The notes beneath the pieces were generated by a model. That model did no database searches, was not told where the DNA came from, and saw nothing but the letters and a program-made list of their open reading frames with translations. 36,199 bases of DNA from CALCNS01 sp964425745. Its GTDB lineage: Bacteria > Bacillota > JAAYKD01. Made by a program: the position numbers and the translations under genes. The stretch is from positions 1 through 36,199 of the forward strand of contig CAYRNW010000026.1 in NCBI GenBank assembly GCA_964425745.1, given 5' to 3'. Positions 29,599-36,199 of the stretch are shown piece after piece. Every line of letters starts with the position of its first letter. The first letter of the stretch is position 1.

Positions 29599-31686
29599 TT
29601 AGGCGGGGTTCATGCCGGGTTGACCGGGGCCTTTCCCCATCGATTTTCCTTGACCGGAACCTTTGCCAGAGCCGGGTTTTGTTCCGGGGTTTCCATTGCC
29701 GCTTCCGGGTTGAGGCACAGCTTCACCGCGCTGACGGGCACGCTCAGCAACGGCTTCATCGATGCTTTGGTTAGCGAATTGGCTATGATACAAATCGTAG
29801 TAGAATCCGCCTTTGGCCAACAGTTCGTCATGCGTGCCTTGTTCAATGATGTCACCTTGGTTCATGACCAAGATCTTATCGGCATCTTTGATGGTAGACA
29901 AGCGGTGGGCGATTACGAAACTGGTCCGTCCTTGCAGTAATCTGCCCATGGCGCTTTGAATCAATAACTCGGTTCGGGTATCGACGGAACTGGTCGCTTC
30001 GTCCAGAATCAGGATCTTGGGGTTGCTGACAAATGCACGAGCTATGGTCAGTAACTGCTTTTGTCCTTGTGAAATATTCGAGCTTTCTTCATTAAGAATG
30101 GTCTGGTAACCGTCTGGTAGGGTGCGAATGAAGTAATCGGCGAAGGCGGCTTTGGCAGCTGCCACCACCTCTTCATCGGTTGCACCGGCACGACCGTAGG
30201 CAATATTAGCCATGATTGTGTCATTATACAGCCAAGTATCTTGTAAAACCATTCCGAACTGGTCGCGCAGTTCCTCGCGTGGAATCGAGGAAATATCGAC
30301 GCCGTCGACCAGGATTTTTCCGGAACCGACTTCATAGAAGCGCATTAGCAAATTGACCATGGTGGTTTTTCCGGCGCCGGTAGGTCCGACAATCGCGATC
30401 ATCTGCCCGGGAGCAACATCCACACTGAAATCTTTGATAATGGTTTCATTGGGTCGATAGCCAAAGCGCACGTGATCGATCACCACATGACCTTGCAGGG
30501 GTTCCGGCAAGTGCGCAGCAGTAGATTCTTCGGTCATTTCTTCTTCATCCAACAACTCAAAGACACGTTCTGCAGCAGCAATGGTAGATTGCATCACATT
30601 GGCAATTTGGGCAGTTTGAGTAATGGGTTGATTGAATTGGCGAATATACTGCAAGAAGCTCTGAATCTTACCAATCGTGATTTGACCTTTAACAGCCAAA
30701 TAACCACCGAAGAGACAAACAGCTACATAGCCTAAGTTGCCGATAAAGCTTAAGAGTGGCATGATGATGCCCGATAAGAATTGCGCTTTGATGCTGACAT
30801 CGTAGAGTTTGTCATTGACTTCTTTGAAGGTTTCAATACTCTCTTCTTCGCGGCCATAGGCTTTGATGACTGGATGGCCGGTGAACATCTCTTCCACATG
30901 GCTGTTCATATTGCCGATTAAGCGTTGCTGTTGAATAAACAATGGTTGTGATTTTTTAGTGATGATGCGGGTGACCAAGAGACTTCCCGGCACGGTGATT
31001 AGGGTGATCAGGGTCATCATCGGGTTGATGCTAATCATCATCAGCAAAATCCCCACCAAGGTGATGGCGGCGCTGATTAATTGGTTGAGCGATTGTTGTA
31101 AGCTGGAGCTGACCGTGTCTACATCGTTGACGGCGCGGCTGAGCAACTCGCCGTGAGTCTGGCTGTCATAATAGGCCAAGGGCAATCGGGTCAACTTTTG
31201 ACTGATATCTCCCCGCATGGTGCGAACGATTTTTTGTGAAATCCCAGTCATTAACCAGTGTTGTCCATATAAAAGCACGGCATTGCCCACATAGAGGATG
31301 AGCAAGGTGGAAAGGATGGAGAGCACGGCAGAAAAATCGACTCCACCCAAGCCATTGGCCTTGATGCCGTCTAAAATCGTATCGGTAACCTGACCGGCGA
31401 CTTTTGGCGCATAAACGTTTAGTAAGGTTGCTAAAATCGTAGCGGTGATGATGAAAATCAGGCCAAACCAGTGCGGTCGCAAGTATTGAACCAAGCGAAC
31501 GGTAGTGCCTTTGAAATCCTTAGCTTTTTCACCGGGAAGGAATTGTCCCGGGCCTCGGTGCCCACCACCGCCAGGAGGTCCCATTCGTCTGCCGGAGAAT
31601 TCACCGCGCGTATTGAGCCGCTCTTTTTCACCGTTGCTCGCTCCATTGGCGGTAGCGTTTTCCATCGGTTTCTTTTCTTCACTCAT
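29599..31686 (-). CDS. Multidrug ABC exporter subunit, canonical half
   Basis: A 695-residue half-transporter: an N-terminal six-helix exporter domain (about residues 75-380) and an ATPase domain with Walker A GPTGAGKTT, signature ISQGQ, and Walker B LILDEATSSVD with the catalytic Glu. With the other subunit it should form a heterodimer of the LmrCD/BmrCD/EfrAB kind. Both ends carry low-complexity Gly/Pro tails: GRRMGPPGGGGHRGPG near residue 35, and about 35 residues of Gly, Lys and Pro at the C-terminus. ATG 31686 lies inside the end of the first ABC gene (eight-base overlap) with AGGTG upstream; GTG 31695 is an alternative. Confidence 0.93.
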   Translation of the reverse strand: MSEEKKPMENATANGASNGEKERLNTRGEFSGRRMGPPGGGGHRGPGQFLPGEKAKDFKGTTVRLVQYLRPHWFGLIFIITATILATLLNVYAPKVAGQVTDTILDGIKANGLGGVDFSAVLSILSTLLILYVGNAVLLYGQHWLMTGISQKIVRTMRGDISQKLTRLPLAYYDSQTHGELLSRAVNDVDTVSSSLQQSLNQLISAAITLVGILLMMISINPMMTLITLITVPGSLLVTRIITKKSQPLFIQQQRLIGNMNSHVEEMFTGHPVIKAYGREEESIETFKEVNDKLYDVSIKAQFLSGIIMPLLSFIGNLGYVAVCLFGGYLAVKGQITIGKIQSFLQYIRQFNQPITQTAQIANVMQSTIAAAERVFELLDEEEMTEESTAAHLPEPLQGHVVIDHVRFGYRPNETIIKDFSVDVAPGQMIAIVGPTGAGKTTMVNLLMRFYEVGSGKILVDGVDISSIPREELRDQFGMVLQDTWLYNDTIMANIAYGRAGATDEEVVAAAKAAFADYFIRTLPDGYQTILNEESSNISQGQKQLLTIARAFVSNPKILILDEATSSVDTRTELLIQSAMGRLLQGRTSFVIAHRLSTIKDADKILVMNQGDIIEQGTHDELLAKGGFYYDLYHSQFANQSIDEAVAERARQRGEAVPQPGSGNGNPGTKPGSGKGSGQGKSMGKGPGQPGMNPA

Positions 31687-33463
31687 TTTGCGCACCTGCC
31701 TCTCCGCCCAAGGCCTTGACCGAGTATTCCTCGACCGAAAGTTGGGATTCTAAAATTTCCTGGTATACTTTGCAATGGGCTAAGAGGTCTTCATGCGTGC
31801 CTTGACCGACAATGCGGCCTTCGTTCATGACCAGAATCAAATCCGAATTCATGATCGTGCTAACCCGTTGGGCTATGATGATTACGGTCGATCGTTTGGT
31901 CATGGGTTGCATGGCTTTTCGCAAATTGGCATCGGTTCTAAAATCCAAAGCGGAAAAACTGTCATCAAAGACATAGACCGGAGGTTTGCGAACCAAGGCG
32001 CGGGCGATGGAGAGGCGTTGTTTTTGACCGCCGGAGAAGTTGGTGCCACCCTGCGAGACGTTGGAGTGGATGCCGTCGGGCATGGCTTGAACGAACTTGG
32101 CAGCTTGAGCGATTTCTAAGGCCTCTAAGACTTCTTCATCGGTAGCATCTTCTTTGCCATAACGGATGTTATCGGCGACGCTTCCGGTGAAAAGTAGAGT
32201 TTTTTGAGAAACAAAGCCGATTCGCTCCCGCAATTTCGATAAATCCAGGTTGCGGATGTCGACCCCATTCATGGTGATGCTTCCCGACTCCATATCATAA
32301 AAGCGTAGAAGCAATTGAGCTACGGTGGATTTGCCGGAACCGGTTCCGCCAATCACGGCTACGGTTTGACCCGGGGAGGCGGTGAAGGTGATATCGTGCA
32401 ATACGGGTGCTTCGCTACCGGGGTAGCGGAAGGTGACATGGTCAAAGGCTACCGTGACTTCATCGTTTTTGGGGAAGGGGATGATTTTCTCACTGAGCGG
32501 TTGTTCGACCGTGATTTGGGTATCGAGGATTTCATTGATACGGTCTGCTGAAACAGCAGCACGGGGATACATGATGAAGATCATAGAAAGACCCATTAAA
32601 GAACCCAAGATCATGCCGATATATTGGATGAATGCCATGAGGTCGCCAATCATCAGGCTGCCACTGTTGATAAAGAGGCTGCCGAACCAAAGCGTAGCGA
32701 CGATGGTAATATTCATGATGATGGTCATCACAGGGGATTGTAAGGCTAAGAGGCGATTGACGCGGATGGCGTTATCGGTTAAATCCTCGTTGGCTTTGTT
32801 GAAACGTTCTTGTTGGTAGTCATCGCGAATGAAGGCGCGGACCACGCGAACACCCGACAAACCTTCGCGCATAACTAAGTTCAAGCGGTCTAAGCGTTTT
32901 TGCATGATGTCAAACATGGGGGTCGCTCGACCAGCAATCATGGTTACCGAAAGGATGACGGCGGGGAGGGAGAAAATCAAAATCGTGCTTAAGGGGAGGT
33001 TGGTACGCAAGACATTGATGATACCACCGATGAACATGATCGGGGCGGCTAACATCATCCGTTGTCCCATCATCAGCAGCATTTGCATTTGACGTACGTC
33101 GTTGGTGGAGCGGGTGATGAGCGAGGCGGTTCCGAAGGTATCGAATTCACTTTGACCAAAGTTTTCGATTTTGGTAAAGGTTTTATTACGCAAGTCGCGC
33201 GAAAAACCCATGGCGTTGCGGGAGGAAAGATAACTGGTACCAATGGCACAGGCCATGCCGAAGAGAGAAACCAATAACATTTCTCCGCCGGTTTTTAAGA
33301 TGTACGGGGTATCACCGGCGGCGATGCCGTTGTTGACGATATCTGCCATGAGTTTGGGCAGCTGTAAGTCGGCCATGGTGCGGCCAAAGACGAACAAACA
33401 GACCATGATGAAACTGGGCATGTAGGGCAAAAACCCTTTGAGTATACGCTTCAAAAGCAACAC
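31679..33463 (-). CDS. Multidrug ABC exporter subunit, degenerate half
   Basis: A 594-residue half-transporter with six membrane segments (residues 15-310) and an ATPase domain. Walker A is GGTGSGKST and the signature FSGGQ, but Walker B reads VYVFDDSFSALD, so the catalytic Glu is Asp. This is the usual degenerate site of heterodimeric exporters, where only one ATP site is fully active. It sits between the MarR regulator (seven-base gap) and the partner subunit (overlap). The start is unsure: GTG 33463 is nearly adjacent to AAAAGGA, and TTG codons at 33460 or 33454 are possible. Confidence 0.93.
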   Translation of the reverse strand: MLLLKRILKGFLPYMPSFIMVCLFVFGRTMADLQLPKLMADIVNNGIAAGDTPYILKTGGEMLLVSLFGMACAIGTSYLSSRNAMGFSRDLRNKTFTKIENFGQSEFDTFGTASLITRSTNDVRQMQMLLMMGQRMMLAAPIMFIGGIINVLRTNLPLSTILIFSLPAVILSVTMIAGRATPMFDIMQKRLDRLNLVMREGLSGVRVVRAFIRDDYQQERFNKANEDLTDNAIRVNRLLALQSPVMTIIMNITIVATLWFGSLFINSGSLMIGDLMAFIQYIGMILGSLMGLSMIFIMYPRAAVSADRINEILDTQITVEQPLSEKIIPFPKNDEVTVAFDHVTFRYPGSEAPVLHDITFTASPGQTVAVIGGTGSGKSTVAQLLLRFYDMESGSITMNGVDIRNLDLSKLRERIGFVSQKTLLFTGSVADNIRYGKEDATDEEVLEALEIAQAAKFVQAMPDGIHSNVSQGGTNFSGGQKQRLSIARALVRKPPVYVFDDSFSALDFRTDANLRKAMQPMTKRSTVIIIAQRVSTIMNSDLILVMNEGRIVGQGTHEDLLAHCKVYQEILESQLSVEEYSVKALGGEAGAQNE

Positions 33464-33470
33464 ATCCTTT

Positions 33471-33965
33471 TTACGATTCGGTCGTTTCTTGTTTTTGCTC
33501 GTCTTTGTAGGCGCGGAAGAGGCGAGTGAGTTTGTTCATGAGATCAATAAAGGTGCGGGTGTCGTCTTCGCCTAAGAGGTGCACCATGACTTTGGCGTTA
33601 TGCAGGAATTGTTCATAAAGTTCTTGCACGGCTTTGCTGCCTTTTTCGCTGATTTCGGCAAAGACCACGCGCCGGTCTTCTAAATCACGCACGCGTTTGA
33701 GGTATCCGTGTTTTTCAAGCGGGTTGAGCAAAAGAGTTACACTAGGGGGGGAGAGACGGAGCTCCTCACCAATGGAGGAGAGTGTGACCAGGGTGTGGCC
33801 ATGGCGTTTCTTGTGATGTAAATAGTGAAGCAGCATCATACCTTTGGGCTTGATGTTTTCGTTGATGACCTCGGGGTGATGGCAACGGTTAAAATGACGA
33901 ATGGAGCGGGTCAGCTCTTGGGCTAACTTGGTTTCTTGGTCCAAGCTGTTTGTTTCTTCCGCCAA
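33471..33965 (-). CDS. MarR family transcriptional repressor
   Basis: A 164-residue MarR-type winged-helix regulator. The HTH runs through TLSSIGEELRLSPPSVTLLLNPLEKHGYLKR, followed by the wing motif RDLEDRRVVFAEISEKGSKA, with Asp-x-x-Asp-Arg-Arg as in most MarR proteins. A His-rich stretch near residues 25-60 (NRCHHPE, HYLHHKKRHGH) is unusual and might bind metal. The start is TTG 33965, supported by AAAGGAG upstream. It heads the operon with the two exporter genes and probably represses it from the palindrome at 34001-34029 until a drug binds. Confidence 0.92.
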   Translation of the reverse strand: MAEETNSLDQETKLAQELTRSIRHFNRCHHPEVINENIKPKGMMLLHYLHHKKRHGHTLVTLSSIGEELRLSPPSVTLLLNPLEKHGYLKRVRDLEDRRVVFAEISEKGSKAVQELYEQFLHNAKVMVHLLGEDDTRTFIDLMNKLTRLFRAYKDEQKQETTES

Positions 33966-34000
33966 TTCAAGTCACTCCTTTCTTTAAAGCCTTATAAATA

Positions 34001-34070
34001 TTAACCTCTAAAATAGTTTAATAGGTTAAGCTTTCGGTACTAATTATATTCATTCTACAAACTTTGTCAA
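34001..34070 (-). promoter_or_regulatory. MarR operon promoter and operator
   Basis: On the minus strand, TTGACA (34065-34070), 16 bp, TATAAT (34043-34048). Downstream of the start point is a 29-bp palindrome (34001-34029) with outer arms TTAACCT and AGGTTAA, well placed for repression by MarR. Confidence 0.82.
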
Positions 34071-34092
34071 GCCTTATTTCAAGGAGTGTTAC

Positions 34093-34158
34093 TTCGCACA
34101 AGGGGTCAGACCCCTTGTGCGAAATATTTTAATCAGGGGTCTGACCCCTTGTGCGAAA
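34093..34158. repeat. REP-like pair, GGGGTCAGACCCC family, perfect copy
   Basis: TTCGCACAAGGGGTC and GACCCCTTGTGCGAA form a perfect 31-bp palindrome around one central base (34093-34123). A second unit, AGGGGTCTGACCCCT with TGTGCGAAAT (34135-34158), follows. The rest of the 34071-34231 gap holds no gene. Confidence 0.88.
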
Positions 34159-34231
34159 TCGTAATCATTGAAGGAGTGCGGCAGCTCCTACGCGAAAAGA
34201 TAGAAGACAAATTGAAAGGGGCGAGCACACT

Positions 34232-35371
34232 ATGATGAAAGAATTGAATCAGTGGTTGACGCAACATCAAACCGAAATGTTGGCCGAACTCGAAGAACTG
34301 GTGAACATGGAGTCACCCTCCGACCGAAAAGATTTACTCGACACCTTCAGCGCCATGTTGGCGACCAAATTCCAAGCACTCGGTGCCAAAACCACCGTCA
34401 TCCCCCAATCCAAAGCCGGCAATCACTTAAAAGTGGAGTTCGGTGAAGGTGATAGCCAGGTGCTACTGCTCTGCCACTTCGACACCGTATTTTCTGCAGG
34501 CACCACTGCCACCCGACCCTATCGCTATGATCCGACTACCGGCAAAGCCACAGGACCCGGTGTTTTGGATATGAAAGCCGGCATCATTGCTTCTCTTTGG
34601 GCGATGAAAGCCTTCAAAGCATTAGAAATCCAACCCAAAGTCAAGGTTGTCATTCTCTTTAACTCCGATGAAGAAGTGGGCAGCACCACCTCACGTGAAC
34701 ATATTGAAGCGGAAGCCAAGCAAAGCAACACCGTTTTTGTACTGGAGCCAGGCACAGGCCCCAAAGGTGCCTACAAGATTTGGCGCAAAGGCACCGGCGG
34801 TTTTACAGTCAAAATCACCGGAAAAGCCAGTCATGCGGGCTCGAACCCTGAAGAAGGCATCTCTGCCATTGACGAACTCAGCTATGTCATCCAAAAAATC
34901 CACGCCTTCAATAACCCCATTACCGGAACCACTTTAAATGTAGGCGTCGTTAGCGGTGGAACCCGTGGCAACGTCGTGGCGGAAGAAGCGGTTGCCAAAG
35001 TCGATATCCGTGTCATGACTATCGCTGAAGGTGAAAAAGTGGTCAAAGAAATCTTGGCCATTCAACCGGTAGGCAAAGCCAAAGTAGAAATCACCGGCGG
35101 CATCAATCGCCCACCCATGGAGAAGAACCCCAAAGCAGTCGCCCTTTATGAGAAAGCCAATGCTAATGCACAAAAAGTTGGATTTTCTTATGAACCAGGT
35201 GGTACCGGTGGCGGAAGCGATGGTAACTTCACCGCGGCTTTAGGTGTGACGACCCTCGATGGCATGGGAGGCGTGGGTCATGGTGCGCATTCCAGCGACG
35301 AATATCTGTTTGTGGATCAATTACCCTTGCGAACTGCGATATTGGCGGAACTGATTCGCACCTTAGAATAA
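34232..35371 (+). CDS. M20 family metallopeptidase (carboxypeptidase G2-like)
   Basis: A 379-residue zinc peptidase of the M20 family, close in motif pattern to glutamate carboxypeptidases. Metal and catalytic residues are visible: LLCHFDTVF (first His and the Asp), GVLDMKAG (bridging Asp), NSDEEVGS (catalytic Glu pair), FVLEPG (Glu ligand) and GHGAHSSDEY (last His). The dimer domain in the middle contains GKASHAGSNPEEGISA, typical of the subgroup. No signal peptide, so it acts in the cytoplasm on short peptides or acylated amino acids. AAAGGGG precedes the ATG; the second ATG at 34235 is equally possible. Confidence 0.92.
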   Translation: MMKELNQWLTQHQTEMLAELEELVNMESPSDRKDLLDTFSAMLATKFQALGAKTTVIPQSKAGNHLKVEFGEGDSQVLLLCHFDTVFSAGTTATRPYRYDPTTGKATGPGVLDMKAGIIASLWAMKAFKALEIQPKVKVVILFNSDEEVGSTTSREHIEAEAKQSNTVFVLEPGTGPKGAYKIWRKGTGGFTVKITGKASHAGSNPEEGISAIDELSYVIQKIHAFNNPITGTTLNVGVVSGGTRGNVVAEEAVAKVDIRVMTIAEGEKVVKEILAIQPVGKAKVEITGGINRPPMEKNPKAVALYEKANANAQKVGFSYEPGGTGGGSDGNFTAALGVTTLDGMGGVGHGAHSSDEYLFVDQLPLRTAILAELIRTLE

Positions 35372-35424
35372 GGTAGCTTAGCGAGCGAGGGACAACGGGT
35401 TTAAAAAAAGTTAGGAGAGATCAA

Positions 35425-35952
35425 ATGAGTAAACGTGGCATTGTCATGGTCAACACCGGAGACGGCAAAGGGAAAAGCACCGCAGCTTTCGGCTTGGCTT
35501 TGCGCGCAGCCGGACATGACAAAAAAGTAATCATCATCCAGTTTATGAAGGGCAATACTGAGTATGGGGAAGTGCAAGCAGTGCGCAAATACTTACCGAT
35601 GATTCGCCTGGAACAAACCGGAACCGAAAACTTTGTCGACAAGTATAACCCTGAGGAAATCGACATCGAAGAAGCCCAACGCGGGTATGCATTGGGCCTG
35701 GAAGCTGTGAAAAGTGGCGAATATGATTTGGTCATCTTAGATGAAATCAATGTGGCTATGGATTTTGACCTGATTTCGGTGGAAAAAGTGCTGGCGCTCA
35801 TCGAGAGCAAAGCTGAGAAGACCGACCTTATGCTCACCGGGCGCTATGCTTCGCAATCGATTAAAGATGTGGCCGACATGGTCACCGAGATGGGCGAGGT
35901 CAAACATCATTTCTACGCCGGCTTCCCAGCTAAACCGGGTATTGAGTACTAA
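35425..35952 (+). CDS. cobO: Cob(I)yrinic acid a,c-diamide adenosyltransferase
   Basis: A 175-residue CobO/BtuR-type corrinoid adenosyltransferase, which attaches the 5'-deoxyadenosyl group from ATP to cobalt(I) corrinoids in the cytoplasm. The Walker A-like loop NTGDGKGKSTAAFG lies at residues 10-23, followed by IIQFMKGNTEYGE, the Walker B-like YDLVILDEINVAM and the final LTGRYA. TAGGAGAG precedes the ATG. It lies 53 bp after the peptidase gene without an evident promoter, so cotranscription is possible. No other cobalamin genes are in the window. Confidence 0.95.
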   Translation: MSKRGIVMVNTGDGKGKSTAAFGLALRAAGHDKKVIIIQFMKGNTEYGEVQAVRKYLPMIRLEQTGTENFVDKYNPEEIDIEEAQRGYALGLEAVKSGEYDLVILDEINVAMDFDLISVEKVLALIESKAEKTDLMLTGRYASQSIKDVADMVTEMGEVKHHFYAGFPAKPGIEY

Positions 35953-35956
35953 TAGT

Positions 35957-36108
35957 TGGGGACGGTTCTCTCCCATCATTATATTCCAGTTTAATGGCAA
36001 AATTTGTGGGAAGAGAACCGTCCCTGTAGTTGAAATGAAGGGAAAGAACTGTCCCTGTGGTTTCGTTCCATAAAACTGGAAAAATTCGTGCGGAGAGAAC
36101 CGTCCCCA
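35957..36108. repeat. REP-like inverted pair, GGGGACGGTTCTCT family
   Basis: Two units of about 70 bp face each other. Outer ends are TTGGGGACGGTTCTCT (from 35956) and AGAGAACCGTCCCCAA (to 36109). Each unit has its own inner hairpin ending in GGGACGGTTCTCT or GGGACAGTTCTTT, and a shared core CCAGTTTAATGG or CCATAAAACTGG. Confidence 0.8.
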
Positions 36109-36117
36109 AGTCGTTAA

Positions 36118-36149
36118 AAAACGCCCCGCTCCGTTGAGCAGGGCGTTTT
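36118..36149 (+). terminator. Terminator before intron edge
   Basis: The stem AAAACGCCC/GGGCGTTTT plus GCTC/GAGC has one mismatch and a CGTT loop, ending in TTTT. It probably ends the cobO transcript. Confidence 0.8.
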
Positions 36150-36153
36150 GTTA

Positions 36154-36199
36154 GTGCGCCCGGTGAGCGCACGTTCTAATGGGTGAAAGTCCCAAACCC
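36154..36199 (+). mobile_element. 5' end of a group II intron (partial)
   Basis: The sequence starts GTGCGCCCGG, has a GTGCG/CGCAC pairing, and continues to GGGTGAAAGTCCC, a string typical of domain I of bacterial group II introns. It begins four bases after the T-run of a terminator, a preferred insertion site for class C introns. The rest of the intron and any reverse transcriptase gene lie beyond the window. Confidence 0.6.

Overview
The window looks like chromosomal DNA of a mid-GC anaerobic member of the Firmicutes (Clostridia-like). The reasons are strong AAGGAGG-type ribosome sites, frequent TTG/GTG starts, sigma-A type promoters, families typical of this group (DUF3842, DUF4358, DUF975, a YtrA-type GntR/ABC operon, sodium-pump decarboxylase beta and gamma subunits, a clostridial nitronate monooxygenase with a Cys cluster) and a MurNAc salvage operon. 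I see no rRNA, tRNA or CRISPR array.

Region 1 (1-8100): an ABC-F ATPase on the minus strand, then a visibly AT-richer accessory block on the plus strand. The block holds a small unrecognised ORF, a 1606-residue protein that joins a DnaQ-like exonuclease, a RecQ helicase and a UvrD/Rep-type helicase, and a Fic-fold protein whose catalytic motif lacks His. The inverted repeat TTGTGAAACA/TGTTTCACAA occurs twice, before the small ORF and before fic, so the block appears to be under shared control. This is the best candidate for a poorly described, possibly defence-related system.

Region 2 (8119-9985): a ytrA-like repressor, ABC ATPase and ABC-2 permease operon on the minus strand, with a 34-bp palindromic operator over its promoter.

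Region 3 (10083-14302): a redox/transport regulon. A split ArsP/DUF318-type permease, whose second half is fused to a ferredoxin domain, converges with a NapH-like Fe-S membrane protein. A Crp/Fnr-family regulator is divergent from the latter. The palindrome GTTAC-N4-GTAAC lies at exactly -41.5 of both target promoters and just inside the regulator's own transcript. Between the convergent genes a roughly 1.05-kb segment carrying a membrane-anchored hypothetical gene is bracketed by a perfect 150-bp direct repeat.

Region 4 (14318-18984): GNAT acetyltransferase, nitronate monooxygenase, a two-gene sodium-pump beta/gamma pair without an alpha subunit, and a YeiH-family transporter.

Region 5 (19063-25088): DUF3842 protein, serine hydrolase, BadF-type sugar kinase, murQ, second serine hydrolase and anmK. 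From serine hydrolase 1 onward this is a compact, translationally coupled peptidoglycan amino-sugar recycling operon.

Region 6 (25244-29446): DUF2161 nuclease-fold protein, DUF975 membrane protein, a fluoride-type riboswitch in front of a truncated CPA1 antiporter gene, a DUF4358 lipoprotein and a MATE exporter.

Region 7 (29544-36199): a MarR-controlled heterodimeric multidrug ABC exporter, an M20 peptidase, a corrinoid adenosyltransferase, and at the right edge a terminator followed at once by what looks like the 5' end of a group II intron.

Several families of REP-like palindromes (GGGGTCAGACCCC type, GGGGACGGTTCTCT type and others) are scattered between operons throughout the window.
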